Shown: positions 1 to 8,600, numbered from the stretch's first letter. The stretch: 23,826 nt of DNA from CAHJXF01 sp964657795 (GCA_964657795.1 CAZZWS010000035.1:1-23826), one strand, 5' to 3'. The notes: generated from the sequence alone by a model not told the origin. Translations and numbers: made by a program.

Positions 1-1114
1 TGGCCGCTTCCTGCCTTGCGGCCTCCTGCCTGGCGACCTCATCCCGCGCGGCTTCCTGGCGTTCCGTCTCGGCTCGAGCGGCAGCGACCCGCGCGGTCTC
101 GCGCAGCGCTGCCTGCCGCGCAGCTTCCTGCCGTTCGTCCTCCGAGCGAACCGCGGCCGCACGAGCCGCCTCGTCGCGGGCGGCGTCCTGCTCCGCCCGC
201 TCGCGCCGGGTTGCCATCGCTCGTTGCGCTTCCTGCGCCAGGGCTTGCGATCGGATCGCCTCGGATCGCGCCGCCTCCCGTTCGGCCTGTTGCCGCGCCG
301 TCGCCAGCAGCTCGGCGTCCTTCCCTTCCGCCTCGAGCCGCGCGGCCTCGACCCGCGCCACTTCCCGACGAGCGGCTTCCTGCTCCGCGGCAGCGCGTCG
401 GGCGTCGGCCTGCTGCTGCGCCTCCTTTCGCTCCGCTTCCGAACGCGCGGCTGCAGTTTGCGCGGCCTCGTCCCGAGCCGCTTCCGCTTCGGCGACCGCC
501 TTCTGCGCGGCGTCCTGACGTTCGGCCTCGGTCCGCGCGGCTTCCTGACGCGCCGCCCGCACGTCGACGGCCTGTCGTTCAGCGGCGATCCGCACGGCGT
601 CGACCCGGGCATCGTCCGATGGCTCGACGCTGGAAGGCCTGACGGTCGCCGCGAAGGTCGGGGACGGGTCCGCGGGTGTCGGCGGAACGACCAGTGCAGG
701 CGGCTCCGCCCGCTCCACGGCGATCACGGAACGTGCAGGCATCGGCGCCGGCGCCGCATCGTTCGACGGTGCTGCCTCGGCCACGACGACCGGCTGCTCC
801 GCTCGCGCGATCGCATCCGTCGTCGCCGTCGCGGCTCCTGGATCAGCCGCCGGGGCCGGCATGGCGGTCGTCGACGACGTGTCGACCGGCTGCACGACGG
901 GAGCCGGCTCGCGCGTCGATGCCTCGACTGGCGGCTTCGGCGGCTCGGCTGGCGGAACGCTCGAAAGATCGAGTGCGACGTGGAGGCCAGGCGCTTCGCC
1001 CGGCACGTCACGCAAAGCGAAACGCAAGCCCGCGAAGCCCGATTCCTCGCCGCTGAAGTTCAGCCGCAGCAACAGCGAATGACCGAGCAACGAGAGCAGC
1101 AGCGCCAGCGCCAT
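1..1114 (-). CDS. TonB/TolA-like membrane-anchored coiled-coil protein (3' end outside window)
   Basis: This reading frame is open from a TAG at 1265-1267 to the left edge, so the C-terminus is missing. From the ATG at 1114 it begins with a hydrophobic helix (MALALLLSLLGHSLLLRL). A Pro/Ala/Val-rich periplasmic linker of about 150 residues follows, then a long Ala/Glu/Arg/Gln coiled coil with repeated RQEAAR-type units, as in TolA. Burkholderiales TonB-family proteins share this layout, with a TonB C-terminal domain at the end; that domain would lie outside the window and is not seen. The gene lies just downstream of the TonB-dependent receptor on the same strand, so it probably energises that receptor. 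The start is uncertain: the basic stretch RRRPTRRDGRR precedes the ATG in frame and would suit a cytoplasmic anchor, but the only upstream candidates are CTG codons at 1222 and 1219, about 7-10 nt after an AGGGA. The TonB/TolA label is fairly secure; the exact class is not. Confidence 0.7.
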   Translation of the reverse strand, partial: MALALLLSLLGHSLLLRLNFSGEESGFAGLRFALRDVPGEAPGLHVALDLSSVPPAEPPKPPVEASTREPAPVVQPVDTSSTTAMPAPAADPGAATATTDAIARAEQPVVVAEAAPSNDAAPAPMPARSVIAVERAEPPALVVPPTPADPSPTFAATVRPSSVEPSDDARVDAVRIAAERQAVDVRAARQEAARTEAERQDAAQKAVAEAEAARDEAAQTAAARSEAERKEAQQQADARRAAAEQEAARREVARVEAARLEAEGKDAELLATARQQAEREAARSEAIRSQALAQEAQRAMATRRERAEQDAARDEAARAAAVRSEDERQEAARQAALRETARVAAARAETERQEAARDEVARQEAARQEAA

Positions 1115-1311
1115 GCGCCGACCGTCGCGGCGCGTCGGACGACGCCGCCACCACGGCCCGCGTCGCTCGGACGGCGGGGAAGGCGGTGCATCGGGGTCGA
1201 GCGGGGATGAAGTCTTCAGCAGGTGATCCCTCGCATGGTCGGCGGTGGCATGAGGACCGTCATCCTAGCGAGCTTCGTCCAGCACGGGTCGCGGGGGCGA
1301 CCGGGACGCTT

Positions 1312-3612
1312 CTACAGCTTCATCTCCAGCCGCAATCCGACGACGCGATAGGTCGGCCCGTTCGCGACCACCGTCTGCGACTGGCCGCCGCCGACGATGG
1401 TGTTCGATGTGATGTAGTTGCGCGGCACGACGTTGGAGAGGCTCAGCCGCAGCTTCGTCGTCTTGTCGATCGCCCACAGCGCGTACGCGTCGACGACGCG
1501 CGTCAGGTCGTATCCCTGGCTCTGCAGCGCCGTGTCCTGCACGGTGTACGGAGGGATCCAGTTGAAGTTGCCGCCGATCGTCACCGGCAGGCCGCGGAAG
1601 CGATAGTCGGCGCCGACGTTGGCGGTCGCACGCGGCTGCTGGTCGATGCGGTTGTACGGCCCCGGCACGCCGCTGACGTTCGAGGCGTAGACGCTGACGT
1701 TGGTCCGCAAGGTCAGCGGCGGCGCGCCGGCTATCACTTCGTCGAGCTGGAACTTCGCATCGAACTCGACGCCTTCGGTGGTCGCGTCGCCGATGTTCTG
1801 CGGCCGCGTGACCCAGCGCGGGACGACGGCCCACGGCACCGTCTCCAGCGACGTGATGTTGCGGATCAGGTCGCGGATGTCGCGCCGGAAGGCGCTGATC
1901 GAGACCACGCCGTTGCCGGCGAAGTAATGCTCGAGCGCGATGTCGACGCCGGTCGCGAGCTCGGGCCGCAGCCCGGGATTGCCGGCCTTGTCGGGGCTCG
2001 ACGCGGTGTTGGGGCCGGGTGCCGGATACAGCGTCGACAGCGACGGCACCGCGATCAGGTTCTGCAGCGTCGGCGCGCGATAGCTGCGGGTCAGGCTGAG
2101 GCGGACCTGGTCGCGCGCCGGCTCGTCGAACCGCCAGACCCCGTGAAGCAACGGCGTCAGCACGACGCTGTCGTTGTGCACCGGGTCGCCATCGCTGTTG
2201 AAAGATGCGGCACTCTTCGTGCGGATGGTTTCCCAACGCAGGCCGGCGTTCGCGGACACGGCCGGCGACACCGTCCACTCGTCCTGCGCGAAGGCCGCGA
2301 GGCGCAGCGTCGACGCGTCGATGTCGCCCCCGAAGCCGGGGATCGATGCGGTCCCGTTGACGAAGGTGAGCGAGTTCTCGGCGCGATCCACACCCTCGGC
2401 CTCGATCCCTCCCACCAGGCTATGCGCTTCGTTCAGCGTGTGGAACAGCTTCGCGTTCAGGCTCCACGAACGATCGGCGATCGAGGTGTCGGTGCGTTGA
2501 TCGAGGACGGGACTCACGGCGCTGCTGCTCGATCCGGCGCCGGTCTCGTCGAGCACGGTGTTGCTGGTCGACTTGAACGTGCCCACGTTCACACGCAGCT
2601 CCATCCGCGTCGATTCGTCGAAGCGTTTCTTGAAGGACGTGACCACCCGCGCGAGCGTCGATCGACTCTCGCCGGCCGAAGCGCTGTCCGCGTAGGGCTG
2701 CGGGATGAAGCCGAACGGCTGATCGAGCATGCCGGCGATCTGTGTGTGCCCTTCCGACGCCGACAGGAAAGGCTGCACGCTGATCTGGTCGCCACGGCCC
2801 AAGTCCCACTGAATCCGCGAGCTGGCGGACAGCGAGTTGCGTTCGTCGTGCTGGACCTGTCGGAGCGACTGCGCGAGCGTCGGCAGCCCCGTCGCGACGC
2901 TCGTGTAGAGCGTGTCGGTGGCCGTGTCGGTGCGCGGGATCGCACGCGACGCGGAGAGCGTGAGGTTGTACGTGCCGCTCTCGCCGAGCACGCCGTTGCG
3001 CGTCACGAGCGCGTTGGGCTGCACGCGTCCCCGCTCCTCGCTCGCCCCCACGCGGACGTCGTTGCCGCTCTGTCGCAGAGGTTCGCGCAGGATGATGTTG
3101 ATCGTGCCGGCGATGGCGCGTGCGCCGGTCTCCGCGGTCGGCGCGCGATAGATCTCGATGCGCTCGACCATGTCGGGCGAGAGCTGATCGATCGCGAAGC
3201 CGCGGGGAATGCGATCGCCGTCGATGAGGATCTGCGTGTAGCCGTTGCCCATGCCGCGCATGCGGATCTGGCCGCCGCGACCCGGGCGTCCCGCGACCGA
3301 CACGCTCGGCAGGCGCTTCATCACGTCGGACAGCGACAGGTCGCCGAACTGCTCGATCTCCTCGCGGCCGATGACGATCTTGGCCGCGGTCGACAGGCGG
3401 CGCTCCTCGGTCACGTTGCGCGTGCCGTTGACTTCGACACGCTCGAGCTTCTCGCCGGCGGCGGGCGCGGCCTGGACCTGCGGCGCGGCCGGCGACGGTG
3501 AAGTCTCCTGAGATCGCGCGACGCCGCAGTGACCTCCGATCACGAGCGCGACCAGAGCCACCGCCTTCGGCGCTCTGCTTGGACGCGTCGAAACGAGCTG
3601 ATGAAAGGCCAT
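1312..3612 (-). CDS. TonB-dependent outer membrane receptor
   Basis: A 766-residue outer-membrane beta-barrel that should import an unidentified ligand using TonB-transmitted energy. The N-terminus has a signal peptide (hydrophobic core at about 17-28, probable cleavage near ARSQ at 32-35). A TonB-box-like segment EKLERVEVNGT follows at 54-64. The plug domain covers about 65-175 and contains the QFGDLSLSDVMKRLPSV, RMRGMGNGYTQILIDGDRIP and IEIYRAPTAETGARAIAGTINI segments typical of plugs. The rest has alternating strand character with NPGLRPE-type and dense aromatic/Arg patterns of a 22-strand barrel, and it ends RLEMKL instead of the common terminal Phe. Length is normal for the family. The TonB/TolA-like gene lies about 200 bp downstream on the same strand (about 90 bp if its upstream CTG starts are used), so the two are probably co-transcribed. 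No haem, siderophore or vitamin-specific motif was recognised. A tetranucleotide repeat lies just upstream of the start. Confidence 0.93.
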   Translation of the reverse strand: MAFHQLVSTRPSRAPKAVALVALVIGGHCGVARSQETSPSPAAPQVQAAPAAGEKLERVEVNGTRNVTEERRLSTAAKIVIGREEIEQFGDLSLSDVMKRLPSVSVAGRPGRGGQIRMRGMGNGYTQILIDGDRIPRGFAIDQLSPDMVERIEIYRAPTAETGARAIAGTINIILREPLRQSGNDVRVGASEERGRVQPNALVTRNGVLGESGTYNLTLSASRAIPRTDTATDTLYTSVATGLPTLAQSLRQVQHDERNSLSASSRIQWDLGRGDQISVQPFLSASEGHTQIAGMLDQPFGFIPQPYADSASAGESRSTLARVVTSFKKRFDESTRMELRVNVGTFKSTSNTVLDETGAGSSSSAVSPVLDQRTDTSIADRSWSLNAKLFHTLNEAHSLVGGIEAEGVDRAENSLTFVNGTASIPGFGGDIDASTLRLAAFAQDEWTVSPAVSANAGLRWETIRTKSAASFNSDGDPVHNDSVVLTPLLHGVWRFDEPARDQVRLSLTRSYRAPTLQNLIAVPSLSTLYPAPGPNTASSPDKAGNPGLRPELATGVDIALEHYFAGNGVVSISAFRRDIRDLIRNITSLETVPWAVVPRWVTRPQNIGDATTEGVEFDAKFQLDEVIAGAPPLTLRTNVSVYASNVSGVPGPYNRIDQQPRATANVGADYRFRGLPVTIGGNFNWIPPYTVQDTALQSQGYDLTRVVDAYALWAIDKTTKLRLSLSNVVPRNYITSNTIVGGGQSQTVVANGPTYRVVGLRLEMKL

Positions 3613-3952
3613 ACGGAGTGCGACGCGACGAGGAAGGAAGGAAGGAAGGACGAGGCTCTGGCCACCCTCGACAACGGCGATTCTAAGGGGCCGGTCCGAC
3701 CGACTCGTCGCCGGAAACGAGGCGTGACAGCAAACCCGGAATTCCGTGCGATTCGTGGTCGCGAGGAAGCGACAACGTCCGGGTCGAAATGCGGTTCCTG
3801 CGCCCGGTACGACGTGCGATGGACTCGGGGATAATGCGGATCGGCGTCGGCTGGCGATCAGCGGGCCGTCCTTTCAGCCGGTGTTTTTCACCAAGACGAG
3901 CGACTCGACTTCATCCGACGCATGGCGGCGCGGGGAGACCGGGTCAAGACCT
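3613..3952. other. Divergent intergenic region between receptor and KaiC-like gene
   Basis: About 340 bp without a convincing gene. It must contain the promoters of the leftward receptor gene and the rightward KaiC-like gene. A perfect 5 x AGGA repeat lies at 3631-3650. A GATAAT at 3830-3835 resembles a rightward -10 box, but no good -35 lies at the right distance. The open frame that runs from 3746 into the KaiC-like gene has no family similarity before the ATG at 3953. Confidence 0.5.
3631..3650. repeat. Tetranucleotide tandem repeat (AGGA)5
   Basis: Five perfect copies of AGGA (TCCT on the strand of the receptor gene) lie 19-38 nt upstream of the receptor ATG. They fall in its 5' leader or promoter, not in coding sequence. 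Tracts of this kind can change copy number by slipped-strand mispairing, but five units is short. Confidence 0.85.
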
Positions 3953-5458
3953 ATGAACGAAGCGATCGACGTCCGCATCTCCACCGGCTGTGCCGGGCTG
4001 GACGAAGTGCTCGCCGGCGGATTGACGCCGGACCGGCTCTACCTGCTCGAAGGCGTTCCCGGCTCGGGCAAGACGACGCTCTCGTTGCAATTCCTGCTCG
4101 CCGCGGTCGCGAAGGGCGAGCCGGCCCTGTACATCACGCTGTCCGAGACCATCGACGAGATCACCGCCGTCGCCCGATCGCATGCGTGGGATCTCTCCGC
4201 CATGACGCTGTTCGACCTCGCGGCCATCGACGAGGTCGTCGGCGAATCGAACGAACAGACCATCCTTCATCCCTGGGAACTCGAACTCGGCGAAATCGTG
4301 GGATTGATCACGCGCGAAGTCGAACGCGTGCGGCCGACGCGCATCGTGTTCGACAGCCTGTCGGAGCTGCGACTGCTGGCGCAGGATCCGTTGCGCTATC
4401 GGCGCCAGGTCCTCGCCTTGAAGAAGTTCTTCTCGAAGAGGAACGTCACCGTCTTCCTGGTCGACGATCTCACCTTCGCGGGCGGAGCGAGCGACATGCA
4501 GTTGCACAGCCTCTGTCACGGGGTGATCACCCTACTGCGAAAGACGCAGGATTACGGCATGACCCGACGCAGGCTCGAAGTCCAGAAGATCCGGGGCGTC
4601 CGGTTCGTCGAGGGGTACCACGATCTCGAGATCCGTCGTGGCGGACTCGAGGTCTTTCCGCGACTCATCGCATCCGATCACCCCGGTACGTTCTTCAACG
4701 AATACACCGAGAGCGGGGTGCCGGCGCTCGACTCGCTGATGGGCGGCGGACTGCTGCGAGGCACCTGCACCCTGATCACCGGACCCGCCGGATCCGGCAA
4801 GACCACGCTCGCGGTCCAATACGTCCTGGCATCGTGCGAGCGCGCCGAACCGTGCACCGTCTATCACTTCGACGAGCGCGTGGGCACGTTGCTGGCGCGC
4901 GCTTCGTCGATGGGCAGCGACCTGCAGGAACATGTGAAGAACGGGTGTCTCTTCGTCGAGCAGCTCAATCCGGCCGAGATCTCGCCAGGCGAGTTCACCT
5001 CGATGGTCCGCCGGCAGGTCGAAGCGCGCGGCGCGAAGATGATCGTCATCGACAGCCTGTCCGGCTACATGGCCGCGATGCCGGCGGAGCAGGAACTGCT
5101 GCTTCACATCCACGAGCTCGTGTCGTATCTCAACCAGCAGGGCGTCGTCACCATCCTCGTCAATCCGCAGCACGGCCTGGTCGGCTCGATGAGCACGAAC
5201 GGGGTCGACGTGTCCTACGTGTCCGACGCGGTCATCCTGTTGCGCTTCTTCGAGGCGGATGGTCGGGTCCGCAAGGCCATCTCGGTCCTGAAGAATCGCA
5301 GCGGCGCCCACGAGGACTTCATTCGCGAGTTTCGCGTGGATGCATCCGGTGTGCGCATCGGCGAGCCGTTGATCGACTTCCGGGGTGTACTCACGGGCAC
5401 GCCCGAGTACATCGGCGCGACCCTTCCGCTGCTCGAGGCGCGTGCCGATGCCGAATGA
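3953..5458 (+). CDS. KaiC-like double-domain RecA-fold ATPase
   Basis: A 501-residue protein with two tandem KaiC/RAD55-type P-loop domains. Walker A motifs are GVPGSGKTT at 34-42 and GPAGSGKTT at 277-285. The catalytic-glutamate sites read LSE (64-65) in domain 1 and FDE (307-308) in domain 2, so the second Glu of each KaiC pair is kept while the first is Ser or Asp. Walker B-like strands are RIVFDSLSEL and MIVIDSLSGY. At the position of the KaiC phosphosites S431/T432 it has Ser421-Tyr422. The C-terminus ends soon after the second domain, so the KaiA-binding tail of cyanobacterial KaiC is absent and no kaiA or kaiB is nearby. The ATG at 3953 is chosen because family similarity begins there; its ribosome-binding site is weak. 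The stop overlaps the start of the hybrid kinase by 11 nt, so the two are translationally coupled. Probably a signalling ATPase, not a true clock protein. Confidence 0.9.
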   Translation: MNEAIDVRISTGCAGLDEVLAGGLTPDRLYLLEGVPGSGKTTLSLQFLLAAVAKGEPALYITLSETIDEITAVARSHAWDLSAMTLFDLAAIDEVVGESNEQTILHPWELELGEIVGLITREVERVRPTRIVFDSLSELRLLAQDPLRYRRQVLALKKFFSKRNVTVFLVDDLTFAGGASDMQLHSLCHGVITLLRKTQDYGMTRRRLEVQKIRGVRFVEGYHDLEIRRGGLEVFPRLIASDHPGTFFNEYTESGVPALDSLMGGGLLRGTCTLITGPAGSGKTTLAVQYVLASCERAEPCTVYHFDERVGTLLARASSMGSDLQEHVKNGCLFVEQLNPAEISPGEFTSMVRRQVEARGAKMIVIDSLSGYMAAMPAEQELLLHIHELVSYLNQQGVVTILVNPQHGLVGSMSTNGVDVSYVSDAVILLRFFEADGRVRKAISVLKNRSGAHEDFIREFRVDASGVRIGEPLIDFRGVLTGTPEYIGATLPLLEARADAE

Positions 5459-7529
5459 TCCTAGCCACGAGCGTCTCGAAGCGCTGATCGTCGCGCCGCT
5501 CGGTCGCGACGCGCAAAGCATCGAACGTCTGCTCGCGCAGCGCGGCTATCCGGCCCGGGTCTGCGTCGACATCCCGGACCTGACCAGCCGGATCGGACCC
5601 GCGACCGGACTCGTGCTCCTGACGGAGGAGACGCTGGTGCGCGGCACGCCGCAGGCGTTGTTCGACAAACTCGGGAACCAGCCCGCCTGGTCCGATCTGC
5701 CGTTCATCTATCTGCGCGCCCCGTCCCGGCAGATCGCCCGGCCGCTCGCCGCCGGCACCGCACTGCCCCGTGGACTGGGCAACGGCATGGTGCTCGAACG
5801 TCCGATCAGCACCCAGTCGCTGCTGAGCGCGGTCGAGTGGGGCTTCGCTTCCCGACGGCGGCAGCATCAGATCCGGGACCAGGTCGAACAGTTGCAGACG
5901 CAGACGCGACTGCTGTCCGAAGCCAAGCAGCAGATCGGCGAAAGCGAGTCGCGTTTCCGGGCCATCACGGATTCGATGCCGCAGATCGTCTGGTCGGCGC
6001 GGCGTGACGGCTATCACGACTATTTCAACCGGCGCTTCCTCGAGTACACCGGTCGGGAGGTCGCGGCGGACGGCAAGACCTCGTTCGCGGCTATCGTGCA
6101 TCCGGAGGACCGGGCGATGGTCCGCGCGGCCTGGAAGCACGCTCTCGCGTCGGGTTCCGGCTACACGGTCGAGTACCGCATGCGCCATCACAGCGGTGTC
6201 TTCCGGTGGCATCTCGTCCAGGCCGTACCCGTCGACGAGGGGGATCACGCGACGCGCTGGTTCGGGACCTGCACCGACGTCGACGACCAGGTCCGCGCAC
6301 GCGAGGCGCTGGCCACCTTCAGCGAGCGCCTCGAGCGGGAGGTCGTGGACCGCACCGACGCGCTGAACGCTGCGATGACCGAGCGTCAGCGCGTCGAGGG
6401 CGAGTTGCGGCAGTCGCAGAAGATGGAGGCGATCGGGCAGTTGACCGGTGGTCTCGCACACGATTTCAACAACTTCCTGACCGGCGTGATCGGCAGTCTC
6501 GACATCGTCAAGCGCAGGCTGCAAGCGGGTCGCACCGAAGACATCGGTCGCTTCATGGACGTCGCGTCGTCGTCCGCGCAGAAAGCCGCCACGCTGACGC
6601 ATCGCCTGCTGACTTTTTCGCGGCAGCAGACGTTAAACACGCTGCCCTTCGATCTCAACAAGGTCGTGACGGCCATGCACGAATTGCTGCTGCGAAGCAT
6701 CGACGAGCGCATCGTGTTGACCCACGATCTGCAGGACGACCTGCCACCCGCCATCGCCGACTTCAGCCAGGTCGAGAGCGCACTGCTCAACCTCGTCATC
6801 AACGCGCGTGACGCGATGCCCGACGGAGGAACGTTGACGATCTCGACGCGCGCCGTCGCGGTGGCGCACGACGTCGAAACCCGCCGCCCAGCCGACAGCT
6901 ACGTCGAACTCGCCGTCTCCGATACCGGCGTGGGCATGTCCGACACCGTGCGCGCCCGCGCGATCGAACCGTTCTTCACGACCAAGCCGATCGGCAAGGG
7001 CACCGGTCTGGGCCTGTCGACGATCTACGGTTTCGCGCGACAGTCGAACGGCGATCTCCTGATCGAAAGTCGCGAAGGGAAAGGCACGACGATCCGCTTG
7101 CGCCTGCCGGTCGCGACCCATGCCGCCAAGGTCCTCGATGCGGAACCGGTCGTCATCGTCAAGGGCATCGGCGAGCGCATTCTGGTCGTCGAGGACGATC
7201 CCACCGTGCGCGCCGTCGTCGTCACCGTGCTCGACGAACTGGGTTACCAATCGATCGAGGCGGAAGATGCTCGCAAGGCACTGGACATCCTCGACTCGGG
7301 CGAGCCGGTCGATCTCATGATTTCCGACGTGGGACTACCCGGCATGAACGGACGGCAACTCGCCGACATCGCCCGCGTGACCCGACCCGGCCTGCGCGTG
7401 CTGTTCATCACCGGCTACGCGGGCACCGAGCGTGCGCGCCTGAGCGACCTCGACCACGGCATGATCGTCGTCACGAAGCCGTTCCAGGTCCACGTCCTCG
7501 CGGAGAAGATCCAGACCTTGATGCAGTAG
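5448..7529 (+). CDS. PAS-domain hybrid sensor histidine kinase with C-terminal receiver
   Basis: A 694-residue soluble hybrid kinase with no membrane segments. Domains in order: a receiver-like N-terminal domain (about 10-130) that lacks the acidic pocket and the phosphoacceptor Asp; a coiled-coil linker (about 135-165); a PAS domain (about 168-280); HisKA with GLAHDFNNF, phosphoacceptor His338; an HATPase_c domain with the LLNLVINARDAM N-box, DTGVGM and GTGLGLS; and a receiver with the DD pair in VVEDDP, phosphoacceptor Asp627 in MISDVGLPG, and a Lys in VTKPF. The HDFNN form is typical of hybrid kinases that autophosphorylate and then pass the phosphoryl group to their own receiver. The ATG at 5448 follows GAGGCG and lies inside the 3' end of the KaiC-like gene. 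Input is likely cytoplasmic, through PAS and perhaps the KaiC-like partner. No output regulator is encoded next to it. Confidence 0.93.
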   Translation: MPNDPSHERLEALIVAPLGRDAQSIERLLAQRGYPARVCVDIPDLTSRIGPATGLVLLTEETLVRGTPQALFDKLGNQPAWSDLPFIYLRAPSRQIARPLAAGTALPRGLGNGMVLERPISTQSLLSAVEWGFASRRRQHQIRDQVEQLQTQTRLLSEAKQQIGESESRFRAITDSMPQIVWSARRDGYHDYFNRRFLEYTGREVAADGKTSFAAIVHPEDRAMVRAAWKHALASGSGYTVEYRMRHHSGVFRWHLVQAVPVDEGDHATRWFGTCTDVDDQVRAREALATFSERLEREVVDRTDALNAAMTERQRVEGELRQSQKMEAIGQLTGGLAHDFNNFLTGVIGSLDIVKRRLQAGRTEDIGRFMDVASSSAQKAATLTHRLLTFSRQQTLNTLPFDLNKVVTAMHELLLRSIDERIVLTHDLQDDLPPAIADFSQVESALLNLVINARDAMPDGGTLTISTRAVAVAHDVETRRPADSYVELAVSDTGVGMSDTVRARAIEPFFTTKPIGKGTGLGLSTIYGFARQSNGDLLIESREGKGTTIRLRLPVATHAAKVLDAEPVVIVKGIGERILVVEDDPTVRAVVVTVLDELGYQSIEAEDARKALDILDSGEPVDLMISDVGLPGMNGRQLADIARVTRPGLRVLFITGYAGTERARLSDLDHGMIVVTKPFQVHVLAEKIQTLMQ

Positions 7530-7575
7530 CGGCCGTGGACACGACGGGCCTGCGTCGCTTCACGGCCCGATGTGA

Positions 7576-7803
7576 GACAGCACTTCGGAAGACCGCGATG
7601 GCACCGAAGCCGGGAAACAGGGCGTCCCCGGCGACCCCGAACGCCCTCGCCGCCGTGGCGCCCGGCGCCGCGGCGAAGGCGAGGTCGCCCACGAGGAAGA
7701 CCCGGATCGCCGACAGGCCGCTCACCAGACAGGTCCACCGGAACGTGCCGCGCCCGCCGACCGACGACGGCAGGTAGCGCGAGTAGTCGGACACGTACGG
7801 GGC
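7576..7803 (-). pseudogene. Remnant of an NCS1-family (cytosine/purine-type) permease
   Basis: One minus-strand frame contains about 75 residues that look like the middle of an NCS1 nucleobase permease. It starts with APYVSDYSRYLP, the conserved motif of that family, then a transmembrane-like stretch (FRWTCLVSGLSAIRVFLVGD). It continues PGATAARAFGVAGDALFPGFGAIAVF, which resembles the following loop and helix. The family is normally above 400 residues with about 12 helices. Here a TGA lies four codons before the fragment, and no permease-like sequence was found on either side. This is a decayed leftover, not a gene. The family assignment rests on recalled motifs. Confidence 0.6.
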
Positions 7804-7958
7804 ACGGCGTCATCGGGCGCCTGCATCGCTGATCGAGTGGCTCGACCGGAGCCTTGAAATGCGCCGAAGACCGCGCTGCGAGTAGCGTGCGTGCGCCGGG
7901 CGACATCGCGCTTGGCCCTGATCACACTTCGCTGATCGTCACCAGGGAGCGTCGCCAC

Positions 7959-8597
7959 ATGGTCATCTACGGAAGCATCGGTTCACGCGCGTCGCGCTGT
8001 CTATGGGCCGCGGAGGAGACCGGCGTTCCGTACGAGTGGAACCCGATCAGCACGCTGGACGGATCCAGTCGCAAGCCCGACTACCTCGCCATCAACCCGT
8101 CGGGCAAGATCCCCGCGCTGAGCGATGGCGACGTCGTCATGACGGAGTCGATGGCCATCGTGTTGTACCTCGCGCAGGTCCATGGTCGCGGCACGCTGTG
8201 GCCCGTCGAGGCGGCTCGGCGAGCGAGCGCGCTGCAGTGGACGATGTGGTCCGTGGCGGAGATCGAATACTACGTCGGCGCCATCTTTCCCCATCTCGTC
8301 ATGAAGTCGCCCGAGCAGCGCGATCAAGCGCTGGTGGACCGGTTGCTCGCGGAGATGATGCCGAAGTGGAGCGAGGTCGAAACGCGGTTGCGCGACCGCG
8401 ATTACCTGCTCGGCGCGTTCACCGTGGCGGACATCGCGCTGGCCGTGCAGACCTTCACGATGGTCGATCGCTTCGGGATGGACCTGGCCGAACTGCCCGC
8501 GGTGCGCGACTGGACGGCCCGCTGCCGGGCTCGACCGGCGCGGGCGAGGATCGAAGCGCTCGCCGCCGCCGCCCGCAAGCCGACATCCGCCTCTTGA
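7959..8597 (+). CDS. Glutathione S-transferase family protein
   Basis: A 212-residue cytosolic GST-fold protein. The N-terminal thioredoxin-like half shows SIGSRASRCLW, with Ser9 or Ser12 as candidate catalytic residue. It also has the NPSGKIPAL segment (46-54) with its cis-proline, and the Glu63-Ser64 pair in MTESMAI that binds the glutamyl end of glutathione. The all-helical half includes DYLLGAFTVADIAL, the N-capping box and hydrophobic staple typical of the C-terminal domain. Length is normal. The ATG at 7959 follows AGGGAG at a good distance, whereas the longer in-frame extension from 7854 has no similarity. It ends just before a strong terminator and appears to be a single-gene transcript. 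Its substrate cannot be told from sequence. Confidence 0.9.
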   Translation: MVIYGSIGSRASRCLWAAEETGVPYEWNPISTLDGSSRKPDYLAINPSGKIPALSDGDVVMTESMAIVLYLAQVHGRGTLWPVEAARRASALQWTMWSVAEIEYYVGAIFPHLVMKSPEQRDQALVDRLLAEMMPKWSEVETRLRDRDYLLGAFTVADIALAVQTFTMVDRFGMDLAELPAVRDWTARCRARPARARIEALAAAARKPTSAS

Positions 8598-8600
8598 TGC

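Noticed and set aside
16..1210. Plus-strand open frames rich in Arg/Pro/Leu
   Set aside because: They are shadows of the coiled-coil repeat read on the minus strand and show no domain.
1186..3501. Long plus-strand open frame opposite the TonB-dependent receptor
   Set aside because: The opposite strand encodes a clear receptor; the plus frame is an Arg/Asp/His-rich GC-driven shadow without family motifs.
3953..5458. True circadian clock kaiC
   Set aside because: No kaiA or kaiB, no KaiA-binding tail, and the second phosphosite is Tyr; a KaiC-like signalling ATPase fits better.
7415..7906. Other minus-strand frame in the 7530-7958 gap
   Set aside because: Arg-rich shadow with no similarity; the permease fragment is in a different frame.
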